DNA of 64,000 nt, from positions 62,001 through 126,000 of the forward strand of contig NZ_JAUSUL010000004.1 in assembly GCF_030814015.1 (NCBI RefSeq), written 5' to 3'. The first letter of the stretch is position 1, and every line of letters begins with the position of its first letter. The notes beneath the pieces are model-generated. The model saw only the letters and a list, made by a program, of their open reading frames with translations. It was not told where the DNA came from and searched no databases. Source of the stretch: Amorphus orientalis. GTDB taxonomy: Bacteria > Pseudomonadota > Alphaproteobacteria > Rhizobiales > Amorphaceae. The translations under genes and the position numbers were made by a program. This document shows positions 24,879 through 32,764 of the stretch, one piece after another.

Positions 24879-25403
24879 CTCGACTTATCCTTTCGATCTG
24901 CGCTGCGCGCCCGGTTCCGGGTCGCGCGCGATTTGATCCATTGGCCAAGCCGGATCGAAAAGTTCCCAGAACCGCAATCCTAGGTGGTCCCGCTTGGCAG
25001 CCCTCTCGGGCGACAGACTTGATATAGGGAGACCTCTTTCGCGTTGCAACAACTTTTTTGCACTGCAGCAATTTTTAGGGTCAGCAAGCCGGGTCGATGC
25101 GCGAATAACTCGGCACACCAATCACTTAGCCCGAAAAATTTTTCGAATGAACCACGCCGGCGGGCCGGCGAAGCCCCTCTCCAATCGGAAATAAGTCACT
25201 GACCGTGGCGGCCCGAAGGAGACCGTTCCCCGTCGGGCGGTACGGTCCAGGCGACCCTGAAGTCCCGCCTGTCCGGGCCGGCCGGATGGAAAGCGCCCGG
25301 TTCCGAGACGCTTCCGGTCGCCAGACGGCCCTGCGATGATCAGGTCATTCGGACAGACAGCCACTTCCCATCGCCCAGACAGCTCATCCGAGCGGAACAG
25401 GCC
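24879..25403. other. long leader between the two phasin genes
   Basis: This 525-base gap lacks a credible gene. An 80-codon minus-strand frame at 25122-25364 has no family pattern and no ribosome binding site. The part at 25040-25150 is AT-richer than its surroundings and contains TGC-rich operator-like sequence (see 25057-25071), so it probably carries the promoter of the first phasin gene. Confidence 0.6.
25057..25071 (-). promoter_or_regulatory. TGC-rich box, candidate PhaR operator
   Basis: TTTGCACTGCAGCAA, next to TTGCAAC at 25044, lies about 180 bases upstream of the first phasin gene. PhaR repressors of phasin genes bind TGC-rich sites in related bacteria. A related sequence precedes the second phasin gene. 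No PhaR gene is in the window. Confidence 0.42.
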
Positions 25404-25781
25404 TCAGCTGTTGGCGGCCTTGCCCACGTCACTCGCTGCCTTGGCGGCGCTGTCGCCGATTTCGCGGGTCTGCTCCCCGAAAGCGGACATGCGCGCGGTC
25501 ATGAAGTCGGACTGGAGCTTCATGATCTCTTCCATGTCCTTCGCCCGCGCCATCTTCTCGGCGAAGTCGAAAGCCGCGGAGATGTTCTCCTCGGCATAGG
25601 ACAGCATCTTCTTGTTCATGTCCGTCGCGCCAGCCTGCATCTGCTGGGTGGATCCCTCCACCGAGCTCACGGTCGTCTGCGCCACTTTCATGAAGTCTTC
25701 GATCGCCTTGCGCGCCTGCGTGACGCTCTGCTCGGCATAGGTCCGGAGCTGCTCCGGCACCTCGAATTGATTGTCACTCAT
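25404..25781 (-). CDS. phasin family protein, second copy
   Basis: A 125-residue phasin: FEVPEQLRTYAEQSVTQARK at the start, then helical AAFDFAEKMARAKDMEEIMKLQSDF and a short end. It shares the EQ-V-ARK and F-A-K-LQ-F pattern with the gene at 24345 but lacks its N-terminal extension. GGAGG lies before the ATG at 25781; a longer frame to 25838 is unlikely. The two phasins probably bind the same granules with different expression. Confidence 0.85.
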   Translation of the reverse strand: MSDNQFEVPEQLRTYAEQSVTQARKAIEDFMKVAQTTVSSVEGSTQQMQAGATDMNKKMLSYAEENISAAFDFAEKMARAKDMEEIMKLQSDFMTARMSAFGEQTREIGDSAAKAASDVGKAANS

Positions 25782-25903
25782 GGGGAACACCTCCCTCGTG
25801 CACCAACACCACCGTCTGACTGACGCCCACCAACCCACAGAACTATGAAACTATCAAGAATAGCAGGGAAGGCAGAGGATAACCTCACCCTTGCATGAAC
25901 CCC

Positions 25904-25918
25904 TTTGTGCCGCAACAA
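25904..25918 (-). promoter_or_regulatory. TGC-rich box upstream of the second phasin gene
   Basis: TTTGTGCCGCAACAA agrees with the box at 25057 at 11 of 15 positions and lies about 123 bases upstream of the second phasin start. A shared phasin regulator such as PhaR would explain it. Confidence 0.38.
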
Positions 25919-26002
25919 GCGCATCGCGGGTCATTAACTCTTGGAGCAATCGGCCGCACCCCCGGCCGCCGCATTGGTGGACCCGCCGCAAGCGCCCATG
26001 TA

Positions 26003-26017
26003 TTAACGCCAAATTAG
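26003..26017 (+). promoter_or_regulatory. candidate CtrA box upstream of the histidine kinase
   Basis: TTAACGCCAAATTAG matches TTAA-N7-TTAA at seven of eight fixed positions and lies 65 bases before the kinase start codon. The rest of the 301-base gap (25782-26082) holds only the phasin leader and box; I see no further gene. Confidence 0.45.
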
Positions 26018-26082
26018 CGGGATACTGCGCCTTCTAGGCCCCGTGGACGCAGATCAAGACGGTCAAGACCCGCCTAATTGGA

Positions 26083-29016
26083 ATGGACGACGCGTTCGAA
26101 ACCTTTCTCACCTTGTGTGCGCATCCTGAAATCGGGAATGCGGCGGGCGACGCGCGTCCGGTCATCGTAGTATCGACGGCCCGACAGGAAGTGGTGTGGG
26201 CCAACGCTGCCGGCGGCGCCGTGTGCGGTCTGGAGAGTGCGCACGAGCTGGCCGGACCGCCTTCGCGCCGCACGGCGAGGCTCGCCCGCGACCTGAGCCG
26301 GCAGGTCCGCTTCATCGAGGCCGCGTCCGCCCGGCCCGCGCTCGTGCGGCTGCGCATGGGGCTGGAGACCGTCGTCCTGTCGTGCAGCATCGAGCCGATC
26401 GCCGACGGAAACCTCCGGCCGCTCGCCCGCTGTCTGATTCTCGCTCCGCCGTTCCCATCCGCCTCGCAGCCGAACCCCTGGTCCGCCTTCGCGATGTTCG
26501 CCGGAGGCGCGAGCGCAAGCATCGTCAACGCATCGGGCGCCGCGGTCGCGCGAGCCGTGCGGACACCGGCACCCGACGAGGAGATGCGACCGGTCCCACT
26601 CGGGGCCACCGGCCTGATGCTGCGCCTTCCCGCCGAGGAGACGGAGGCCGGCAGCCCCACGGCCTGGAGCCTCCAGGGGGATCTCGAACCGCTCGCCGCA
26701 TCTGATCTCGGGGCCAAGGCGGTGCGCGCGCCGGCCCGGGAGACGGACGACCCGCAGCCCGCGCCGTCCGAACCGCCCGCGACGCCGATGCGGCCGATCC
26801 GCTTCACCTGGCAAAGCGACGAAACCGACCGGCTGACCTACCTGTCTCCGGAATTTTCCGCGGCGCTCGGACCGACCGACCGGGTTGTGGGTCGCGGCTG
26901 GCGCGATCTGACCCGATCCCTCGGTCTCGATCCCGACGGGTCGTTCCAGGCAGCGCTGGCGGCCCGTACGGCCTGGAGCGGAACGACGCTCATGTGGCCC
27001 CAGCCATCGCTCGGGGCTCGGGTTCCGGTCGACATCGCCGGTCTCGCGATCCAGGATCCGAACCGTTCGTTCAAGGGCTTCCGCGGCTTCGGCCTGGTCC
27101 GCCCGGGCGACCTGATCGAAGACCCGGCCCTCGGCCCTGCGGCGCCTCCCGAAGCGCCCCATCCGGCCGACGCGGTCTTTTCCGCTGCCGAAGAGCCGGC
27201 CCTCGAGGCCGTGATCGCGTCCGAGGACGACCAGCCGGGGGAGCCGCCCCATCCCAGCAACGTGGTCCGCCTGCACGGCCACGCGGAGCCGGCCCCCGGC
27301 GAACTGCACCATCTCTCGCGCCCAGAGCAGGAAGCCTTCCGCATGATTGCCGCCGCGCTCGGCGCGCGCTTCGAAGGCGACGAGGCCTCTCCTCTGGACG
27401 TGGACACCGCCGATCTGTCTGCACCACTGGCCGATACGCCCACCATCGTCGAACCGCCGCGATATATGGATGCCGACGAGCCGATGCCGTCGGCCTTCGC
27501 CACCGTCAGCCGCGCGCCGGACATGCGGGTGCTCGACCGCCTGCCGCTCGCCCTGATCGTCTCCCAGCGCGAGCGGATCGTGCATGTGAACCCGGCCGCG
27601 CTGAAGCTTCTGGGCTATGCCGACCGCAGAGCGCTGGAGCGCTCCGGCGGCCTGTCGGGCGTCTTCGCCGAAGTGCCGGCGCCGCCCGAGGCCCAGGACA
27701 ACGCGATCCTTCTGCGCAAGGCGGGCGGCGCTCTCATCCCGGCGGAAGTCCGCCTTCACACCGTTCCATGGGGAGAGGAGCGCGCTCTGCTCGTGATCCT
27801 GCGGGCCCTTCCCGCCGACGCCCGAGGCGAGGAGGCGCGCATGAGCGTGGACGACGACGACGATCGCAACGCAGCACAGTCCGGCATTGCCGCGGATACC
27901 GATGGCGACGCGACCGCCGAAGCTCAGATTTCGGATCTCCTGAATGCCGTCCCCGACGCCGTGTTCGTGCTGGAGCCCGACGGCACCATCGCGCTCGCCA
28001 ACGCCGGCGCTGCCTCCATCTTCCGCCGACCCGCCGAGGCTTTCGCCGGCATGCGGCTCGACGACCTGCTCGACGAGGACGGCGGCGCGGTCGTTCACGA
28101 CCTGATCGAGGAGATCGCCTCCGGCGAGGAGCCCGCCCGTCCCCGGGTGGCCGACGACGTCATGGGCCTCTGCCGGGATCGCGGAAACGTGCCGCTGGCG
28201 CTCTCCGTCGGGCTCGTCGGCACCGGCCCGCGGCTGTGCGCCGTGCTGCGCGACGTGGCGCGCTGGAAGACGGCGGAAGCCCGCTATTCGGAAGCCACCC
28301 GCGCGGCGGAAACGGCGAACGCCCAGAAGTCGGAGATGCTGGCCCGGATCAGCCACGAGATCCGCACCCCGCTGAACGCCATTCTCGGGTTCGCGGACGT
28401 GATGCTGGCGGAGAAACTCGGCCCGCTCGGGAACCAGCGCTACCGCGATTATCTCCGCGACATCTCCATATCCGGCCACCACATCCTCAGCCTGGTGAAC
28501 GATCTGCTGGACCTGTCGAAGATCGAGGCCGGCAAGCTGGACCTGTCGTTCGAGCCGGTCTCCGTCAACGAGATCGCCCGCGACTGCAGCAATCTGATGG
28601 AGCCCCAGGCCGAGGCCGACAAGGTGGAGATCCGCACGCGCCTGCAGGCCGATCTTCCGCGCATCCTGGCGGACACGCGCTCGCTGAGGCAGATCACGCT
28701 CAACCTTCTGTCGAACGCCATCAAGTTCAACCGGACCGGCGGCGTGGTGTCCCTGTCGACCTTCCAGAGCGACACCGGCGCAGTGGTGCTGCGGGTCAGC
28801 GACAACGGTGTCGGCATGTCCGAAAGCGACCTGACGGCGGCGCTGGAGCCGTTCCGCCGGGTGGGCGGCTCCGACAAGGCCGGCACCGGGCTCGGCCTGC
28901 CGCTGACCAAGGCGCTGGCCGAAGCCAACCGGGCCGATTTCAAGATCCGCTCCGAGCCGAACCGCGGCACCGTCGTGGACATCACCTTCCCCGCCCCGCG
29001 CGTGCTGGCGGCCTGA
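26083..29016 (+). CDS. PAS-domain sensor histidine kinase, PdhS/CbrA-like
   Basis: This 977-residue protein has no membrane segment. The N-terminus (ETFLTLCAHPEIGNAAGDAR, VIVVS, VWANAAG) and FTWQSDETDRLTYLSPEF resemble the PdhS/CbrA kinases of rhizobia and Brucella, which set the phosphorylation of DivK and PleD and so control CtrA. PAS-like regions lie near 490-580 and 625-725. The dimerisation helix has SHEIRTPLNAILGFADVM with phospho-acceptor His758, followed by N, G1 and G2 boxes (NLLSNAIKFN, VSDNGVGMS, GTGLGLPL). Acidic, proline-rich linkers join the domains. The upstream CtrA-like box would fit feedback. The choice between PdhS and CbrA is open. Confidence 0.85.
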   Translation: MDDAFETFLTLCAHPEIGNAAGDARPVIVVSTARQEVVWANAAGGAVCGLESAHELAGPPSRRTARLARDLSRQVRFIEAASARPALVRLRMGLETVVLSCSIEPIADGNLRPLARCLILAPPFPSASQPNPWSAFAMFAGGASASIVNASGAAVARAVRTPAPDEEMRPVPLGATGLMLRLPAEETEAGSPTAWSLQGDLEPLAASDLGAKAVRAPARETDDPQPAPSEPPATPMRPIRFTWQSDETDRLTYLSPEFSAALGPTDRVVGRGWRDLTRSLGLDPDGSFQAALAARTAWSGTTLMWPQPSLGARVPVDIAGLAIQDPNRSFKGFRGFGLVRPGDLIEDPALGPAAPPEAPHPADAVFSAAEEPALEAVIASEDDQPGEPPHPSNVVRLHGHAEPAPGELHHLSRPEQEAFRMIAAALGARFEGDEASPLDVDTADLSAPLADTPTIVEPPRYMDADEPMPSAFATVSRAPDMRVLDRLPLALIVSQRERIVHVNPAALKLLGYADRRALERSGGLSGVFAEVPAPPEAQDNAILLRKAGGALIPAEVRLHTVPWGEERALLVILRALPADARGEEARMSVDDDDDRNAAQSGIAADTDGDATAEAQISDLLNAVPDAVFVLEPDGTIALANAGAASIFRRPAEAFAGMRLDDLLDEDGGAVVHDLIEEIASGEEPARPRVADDVMGLCRDRGNVPLALSVGLVGTGPRLCAVLRDVARWKTAEARYSEATRAAETANAQKSEMLARISHEIRTPLNAILGFADVMLAEKLGPLGNQRYRDYLRDISISGHHILSLVNDLLDLSKIEAGKLDLSFEPVSVNEIARDCSNLMEPQAEADKVEIRTRLQADLPRILADTRSLRQITLNLLSNAIKFNRTGGVVSLSTFQSDTGAVVLRVSDNGVGMSESDLTAALEPFRRVGGSDKAGTGLGLPLTKALAEANRADFKIRSEPNRGTVVDITFPAPRVLAA

Positions 29017-29018
29017 AA

Positions 29019-29060
29019 CAATTTCCGGGAAAGTGGGAACCGGCTTTCCGTCAGAAATTG
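29019..29060 (-). repeat. family A hairpin behind the histidine kinase gene
   Basis: CAATTTC/GAAATTG outer arms enclose GGGAAAG, ACCGG and CTTTCC. It begins two bases after the kinase TGA in the same orientation as at the other stop codons. The outer stem differs from other copies on both arms, keeping the pairing. Confidence 0.75.
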
Positions 29061-29103
29061 CGTCCGGACACATGTGCGCCACGCGGCGGGTGCATTCGGC
29101 TGG

Positions 29104-29697
29104 TCAGATGAAAACTGCCGCCATCGACGCGACCAGCAGGCAGGCGAACACGATGTTGACGACCCGCCCCCAGCGCGGCGACGACAGAACGCGGGTGAAG
29201 GCGGAACCGAGCAGCAGCCAGGCCGGGTTCACCACGAACACCAGGGCGACGACCACCGCGACGCGCAGCACGACGAAGGCGCCGGATCCGTCGCCCAGCG
29301 TGGCGGTGGACCCCAGGATCGCGCTGAAGGCGGCATAGGCCTTCGGGTTCGCGATCGCCAGAAGATACCCCGGCAGGAAGGACGGCGCCTTGGTGCCGGC
29401 ATCGCGGGCCACGGTGACCGGCGCGGTCGCGATCTTCCAGGCGAGATAGAGAATGTAGATGGCGGCGGCGATCGTCAGCACCGGCAACAGGCCCGGCACG
29501 GCGAAGACGATGCCGGTCACCCCGGAGGCGACCACGAGCACGACGGTGGAGGTGCCAAGACAGATGCCGGCCACGTAGGCAAGGCCGGCGCGCACCCCGA
29601 ACGCCGAGCCGACGGCCGCCGACGACAGGGTCGACGGGCCCGGGCTTCCCATCAACGGCACGGCGACCGACAGCACCACCAGAACCACTTCGAGCAT
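29104..29697 (-). CDS. LysE/RhtB-family exporter
   Basis: A 197-residue membrane protein with six predicted helices and the LysE-superfamily pattern: VPLMGSPGPSTLSSAAVGSAFG (the GPGP-like motif after helix 1), YLAWKI, and LAIANPKAYAAFSAI. The family exports amino acids or related small molecules. The start follows AGGAGGT. It diverges from an AraC-type regulator 86 bases away, which probably controls it. The substrate cannot be told. Confidence 0.88.
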   Translation of the reverse strand: MLEVVLVVLSVAVPLMGSPGPSTLSSAAVGSAFGVRAGLAYVAGICLGTSTVVLVVASGVTGIVFAVPGLLPVLTIAAAIYILYLAWKIATAPVTVARDAGTKAPSFLPGYLLAIANPKAYAAFSAILGSTATLGDGSGAFVVLRVAVVVALVFVVNPAWLLLGSAFTRVLSSPRWGRVVNIVFACLLVASMAAVFI

Positions 29698-29783
29698 TGC
29701 AGACCTCCTGTTTCGAAGGCCAGACTAGAAGCGGCTGCCAGCATCGTATTGAACGATCCTGGCGCAGATCAGAGGCCGCAGGA

Positions 29784-30584
29784 ATGAAGGATCAGGTCCG
29801 CTACGGCGGTGGCGCGGCGGGCATCGAGCGCGCCGAGATCGTGCTGGTGCGCGAGGCCTACTCGCCGCATCGTCACGACACCTACGCGCTCGGGATGACG
29901 CTCGGCGGCGTCCAGGCCTTCGACTATCGCGGCGCCGCGCGGGCCTCGGTCGAAGGCAACGTGTTCGTGCTCCACCCCGACGAGGTGCACGACGGCCATC
30001 CGGGAACCGAAGCCGGCCTCGCCTACCGCGCCCTCTACGTGGCGCCGCACCTGATCGCCGACGCCCTCGGCGGCGGTGCCCTTCCCTTTCTCGCCGAGCC
30101 GGTCAGCGCGGATCCGCGGCTCGTTCGAGCGATGCGGACGGCGATGGCCGGCTTCGACGACGCGATCGGCGAGATCCAGGCGACGGAGATCGTCACCACC
30201 CTCGCCGACGCCCTCGCCGCGATCGCCCGTCCGGGCGCGCCTTCCGCCCCGGTTCGGACCAACCGCCCGGCGATGGAGCGGGTTGCCGCCCTGATCGACG
30301 GCGAACCGGCGGAGAATGTCGGCATCGCGGAGATGGAGGGGGTGAGCGGCCACGACCGCTGGACGCTGTTCCGGCAGTTCCCGGCCGTCTACGGCGTCAG
30401 CCCCTATCGCTATGCGGTGATGCGCCGCCTCGACCGGGCCCGTGGCCTGATCCGTGCCGGATCGAGCCTCGCGGACGCGGCCGCCGCGGCCGGGTTCTCC
30501 GACCAGAGCCACCTGACGCGGCAGTTCCGCGCCACCTACGGCTTCTCGCCCGGCCGCTGGCGGCGGATGGTGACGGGACAGTAG
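29784..30584 (+). CDS. AraC-family transcriptional regulator
   Basis: This 266-residue protein has an N-terminal cupin-like ligand domain (SPHRHDTYALGMTLGGVQAF, VLHPDEVHDGHP) and a C-terminal AraC DNA-binding domain with SGHDRWTLFRQFPAVYGVSPYRY and AAAAGFSDQSHLTRQFRATY. The ATG at 29784 follows GCAGGA. Placed back-to-back with lysE, it most likely senses the exporter's substrate and activates it from the shared promoter region. Confidence 0.9.
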   Translation: MKDQVRYGGGAAGIERAEIVLVREAYSPHRHDTYALGMTLGGVQAFDYRGAARASVEGNVFVLHPDEVHDGHPGTEAGLAYRALYVAPHLIADALGGGALPFLAEPVSADPRLVRAMRTAMAGFDDAIGEIQATEIVTTLADALAAIARPGAPSAPVRTNRPAMERVAALIDGEPAENVGIAEMEGVSGHDRWTLFRQFPAVYGVSPYRYAVMRRLDRARGLIRAGSSLADAAAAAGFSDQSHLTRQFRATYGFSPGRWRRMVTGQ

Positions 30585-30627
30585 ACGCGGAACGACCTGG
30601 CGTGAGCGGAAAAGACCCATCCTCTCC

Positions 30628-30842
30628 GCAAATCCCGGACGGAAAACCGGTTCCCACTTTTCCGGAGCCTTTTCCGCTCGGACGAAAACGTCCGAGCGAC
30701 GACAAATGGCTCCAGAGTCACTATGTTGAGCAAGTCCTTATCGTTCAGACCAGTTCGGTCTGAACGGGACATGCTCGGGATTTGCTCTCTTCCCCTGCAA
30801 ATCCCGGACGGAAAACCGGTTCCCACTTTTCCTGGGATTTGC
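30628..30842 (+). repeat. family A tandem pair behind gpmA, first unit interrupted
   Basis: Unit 1 runs from 30628 to 30663 and resumes at 30777-30785 (GGGATTTGC) after a 113-base family B insertion. Unit 2 is intact at 30797-30842. With the insertion removed the units are 56 bases apart, the normal family period. Unit 2 ends one base from the gpmA stop codon. Confidence 0.9.
30664..30776 (+). repeat. family B two-hairpin element, copy 3, inside a family A unit
   Basis: This 113-base copy has GAGCCTTTTCCG, a first hairpin CGCTCGGACG-AAAA-CGTCCGAGCG, CGACAAATGGCTCC, then TTGAGCAAGTCC and a second hairpin CGTTCAGACC/GGTCTGAACG ending GGGACATGCTC. Its borders are fixed by the interrupted family A unit, so its length is known to within a base. 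The ends GAGC and GCTC are inverted. Confidence 0.88.
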
Positions 30843-30843
30843 T

Positions 30844-31464
30844 TTAGCCCGCCATGTCCTTTTTCTCGGCGACCGAGCCGTCTTTGTTGAGGCGGTAGAT
30901 GATCGGGACGCCGGTGGCGAGTTCGCGCTTGATGATCTCCTCGCCGGACAGACCCTCGATCTCCATGATCAGGGCGCGCAGCGAATTGCCGTGGGCGGCC
31001 ACAAGCACCTTCTCGCCGGCGAGCACCTTCGGCTTGATCTCCGTCTCGTAGTAGGGAAGCACCCGCGCCGCCGTATCCTTCAGGCTCTCGCCGCCGGGCG
31101 GGGGAACGTCGAAGGAGCGGCGCCAGATGTGGACCTGATCCTCGCCGAACTTTTCGCGGGCATCGTCCTTGTTGAGGCCGGTCAGGTCGCCGTAGTCGCG
31201 CTCGTTCAGGGCCTGGTCCTTGATGACCGGCAGGTTGTCCGCGCCGAGCTCGCCGAGGATGATCTTCAGCGTGTCCTGGGCGCGCTTCAGATCGGAGGTG
31301 AAGGCGACGTCGAATTTGTAGCCGTCGGCCTTGAGGAGTTCGCCCGCCTTCTTCGCTTCCGCCCGGCCCGTGTCCGTCAGACCCACGTCGTGCCAGCCGG
31401 TGAAGAGGTTCTTCAGGTTCCATTCGCTCTGGCCGTGACGGACGAGCACGAGAAGACGGTCCAT
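30844..31464 (-). CDS. gpmA: 2,3-bisphosphoglycerate-dependent phosphoglycerate mutase
   Basis: GpmA interconverts 3- and 2-phosphoglycerate in glycolysis and gluconeogenesis. The 206-residue protein has [10 protein letters not shown] with the phosphorylated His10, [29 protein letters not shown] with Glu88, [16 protein letters not shown], and [11 protein letters not shown] with His158. It is slightly short, as in other Alphaproteobacteria. AGGAGC precedes the start. dapB lies 43 bases upstream on the same strand. A family A pair follows the stop. Confidence 0.95.
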   Translation of the reverse strand: MDRLLVLVRHGQSEWNLKNLFTGWHDVGLTDTGRAEAKKAGELLKADGYKFDVAFTSDLKRAQDTLKIILGELGADNLPVIKDQALNERDYGDLTGLNKDDAREKFGEDQVHIWRRSFDVPPPGGESLKDTAARVLPYYETEIKPKVLAGEKVLVAAHGNSLRALIMEIEGLSGEEIIKRELATGVPIIYRLNKDGSVAEKKDMAG

Positions 31465-31507
31465 TTATTCTGCTCCTGAGACTGACTGTTCGGGCGAAAA
31501 GCGCGGG

Positions 31508-32320
31508 CTAGTCATTGAGGCCCAGCACGTCCGCCATGGAATAGAGGCCCGGCTCCCGGCCATGGGCCCACAGGGCTGCATGAACGGCGCCGCGCGCGAA
31601 GATCGAGCGGTCTTCCGCGACGTGGCCGAGGACGACCCGCTCGCCCTCGCCGGCGAAGATCACCTCGTGCTCGCCGACCACCGTGCCGCCGCGCAGGGTG
31701 GCGAAGCCGATCGCGCCTTCCGGCCGGGCGCCGGTGTGTCCCTCGCGGGCATAGACGGCTTCGTCTTCGAGCGAGGCATCCCGCCCTCGCGCGGCCGCCT
31801 CGCCCAGAAGCAGCGCCGTCCCGGACGGGGCGTCGATCTTCTTGCGGTGGTGCATTTCCAGGATCTCGATGTCGAAGGCCGGCCCCAGCGCGCGGGCGGC
31901 CTTCTCCACGAGGCCTGCGACGAGATTGACGCCGAGGCTCATGTTGCCGGACTTCACGATCGCCGTGCGGGCGGCTGCATCCGCAACGGCCTGCTCGCCG
32001 GACGCGGCAAGGCCCGTCGTTCCGATCACGTGGGCGATGCCCGCCTGGGCGGCGAGTTCGGCAAAGACGACCGTCGCGGCCGGAACGGTGAAATCGAGCA
32101 CGCCGTCGGCCGCGGCGAAGGCCGCCTCCGGGTCGTCGGTGACGGCCACATCCAGCGGCGCGAGGCCGGCAAGGGTGCCGGCGTCCTGGCCGATCTCGGC
32201 CGCCCCCGGACGCTCCACCGCGCCGGCAAGCACGGCACCCTCGGCTTCTGTGACGGCGCGGATCAGCACGCGGCCCATCCGGCCGGCCGCGCCGACGACG
32301 ACGAGACGCATGGCTTCCAT
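31508..32320 (-). CDS. dapB: 4-hydroxy-tetrahydrodipicolinate reductase
   Basis: DapB reduces hydroxytetrahydrodipicolinate in the lysine and diaminopimelate pathway. The 270-residue protein has the NAD(P) loop [42 protein letters not shown], and [19 protein letters not shown] with the catalytic histidine and lysine. Two start codons, 32320 and 32311, are both possible; GAGG sits five bases before the first. It is cotranscribed with gpmA downstream by position. Confidence 0.95.
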   Translation of the reverse strand: MEAMRLVVVGAAGRMGRVLIRAVTEAEGAVLAGAVERPGAAEIGQDAGTLAGLAPLDVAVTDDPEAAFAAADGVLDFTVPAATVVFAELAAQAGIAHVIGTTGLAASGEQAVADAAARTAIVKSGNMSLGVNLVAGLVEKAARALGPAFDIEILEMHHRKKIDAPSGTALLLGEAAARGRDASLEDEAVYAREGHTGARPEGAIGFATLRGGTVVGEHEVIFAGEGERVVLGHVAEDRSIFARGAVHAALWAHGREPGLYSMADVLGLND

Positions 32321-32452
32321 GGCTTCCTCATTCGGTTGTCAAAGCCGGCCGCACGAGGCGCGACGGCGAAACGGGGTCGCCGCCTTCTATCCCATGGCCG
32401 GCGGTTCCGGCAACGCGGTGCCGGCCGCAAATTCCACCCCGGACCGGAAACC

Positions 32453-32764
32453 TCAGCTCTCTTCAGGCTGAGGGCCTTCGTAGCCTTCGATGACCACGAG
32501 ATCGGCCGCGCCCGCGTTCAGGCGGAACGAGCGCGCGTGCTGATAGGCGTCGGAATGCCAGCAGTCGATGGCGGCCTGATAGGACGGGAACTCGATCACC
32601 ACGTTGCGCTCGCGGCCCTCTCCTTCCGGCACCTCGTAGGCGCCGCCGCGCACAAGGAAGCGCGCGCCATAGGCTTTGAACGCTTCGGCGTTGGCCTCGA
32701 CATATGTCTTGTAGGCGTCGGGGTCGGTCACCGTCACCCGCCCGATCCAGTAACCCTTGGCCAT
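32453..32764 (-). CDS. DUF1330-family protein
   Basis: This 103-residue protein is a dimeric alpha-beta barrel type small protein: [63 protein letters not shown]1330 proteins have no agreed function. The ATG at 32764 overlaps the mutS stop by one base (TGATG), so it is translated behind mutS. A GTG one codon earlier is also possible. Confidence 0.88.
   Translation of the reverse strand: MAKGYWIGRVTVTDPDAYKTYVEANAEAFKAYGARFLVRGGAYEVPEGEGRERNVVIEFPSYQAAIDCWHSDAYQHARSFRLNAGAADLVVIEGYEGPQPEES

Noticed and set aside
25122-25364. An 80-codon minus-strand frame between the phasin genes
   Set aside because: No ribosome binding site and no family pattern, and it overlaps the likely promoter region.
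26074-29082. A 1002-codon open frame antisense to the histidine kinase gene
   Set aside because: It mirrors the kinase gene codon for codon in GC-rich DNA, has no family pattern, and is rich in Arg, Gly and His as expected for a shadow frame.
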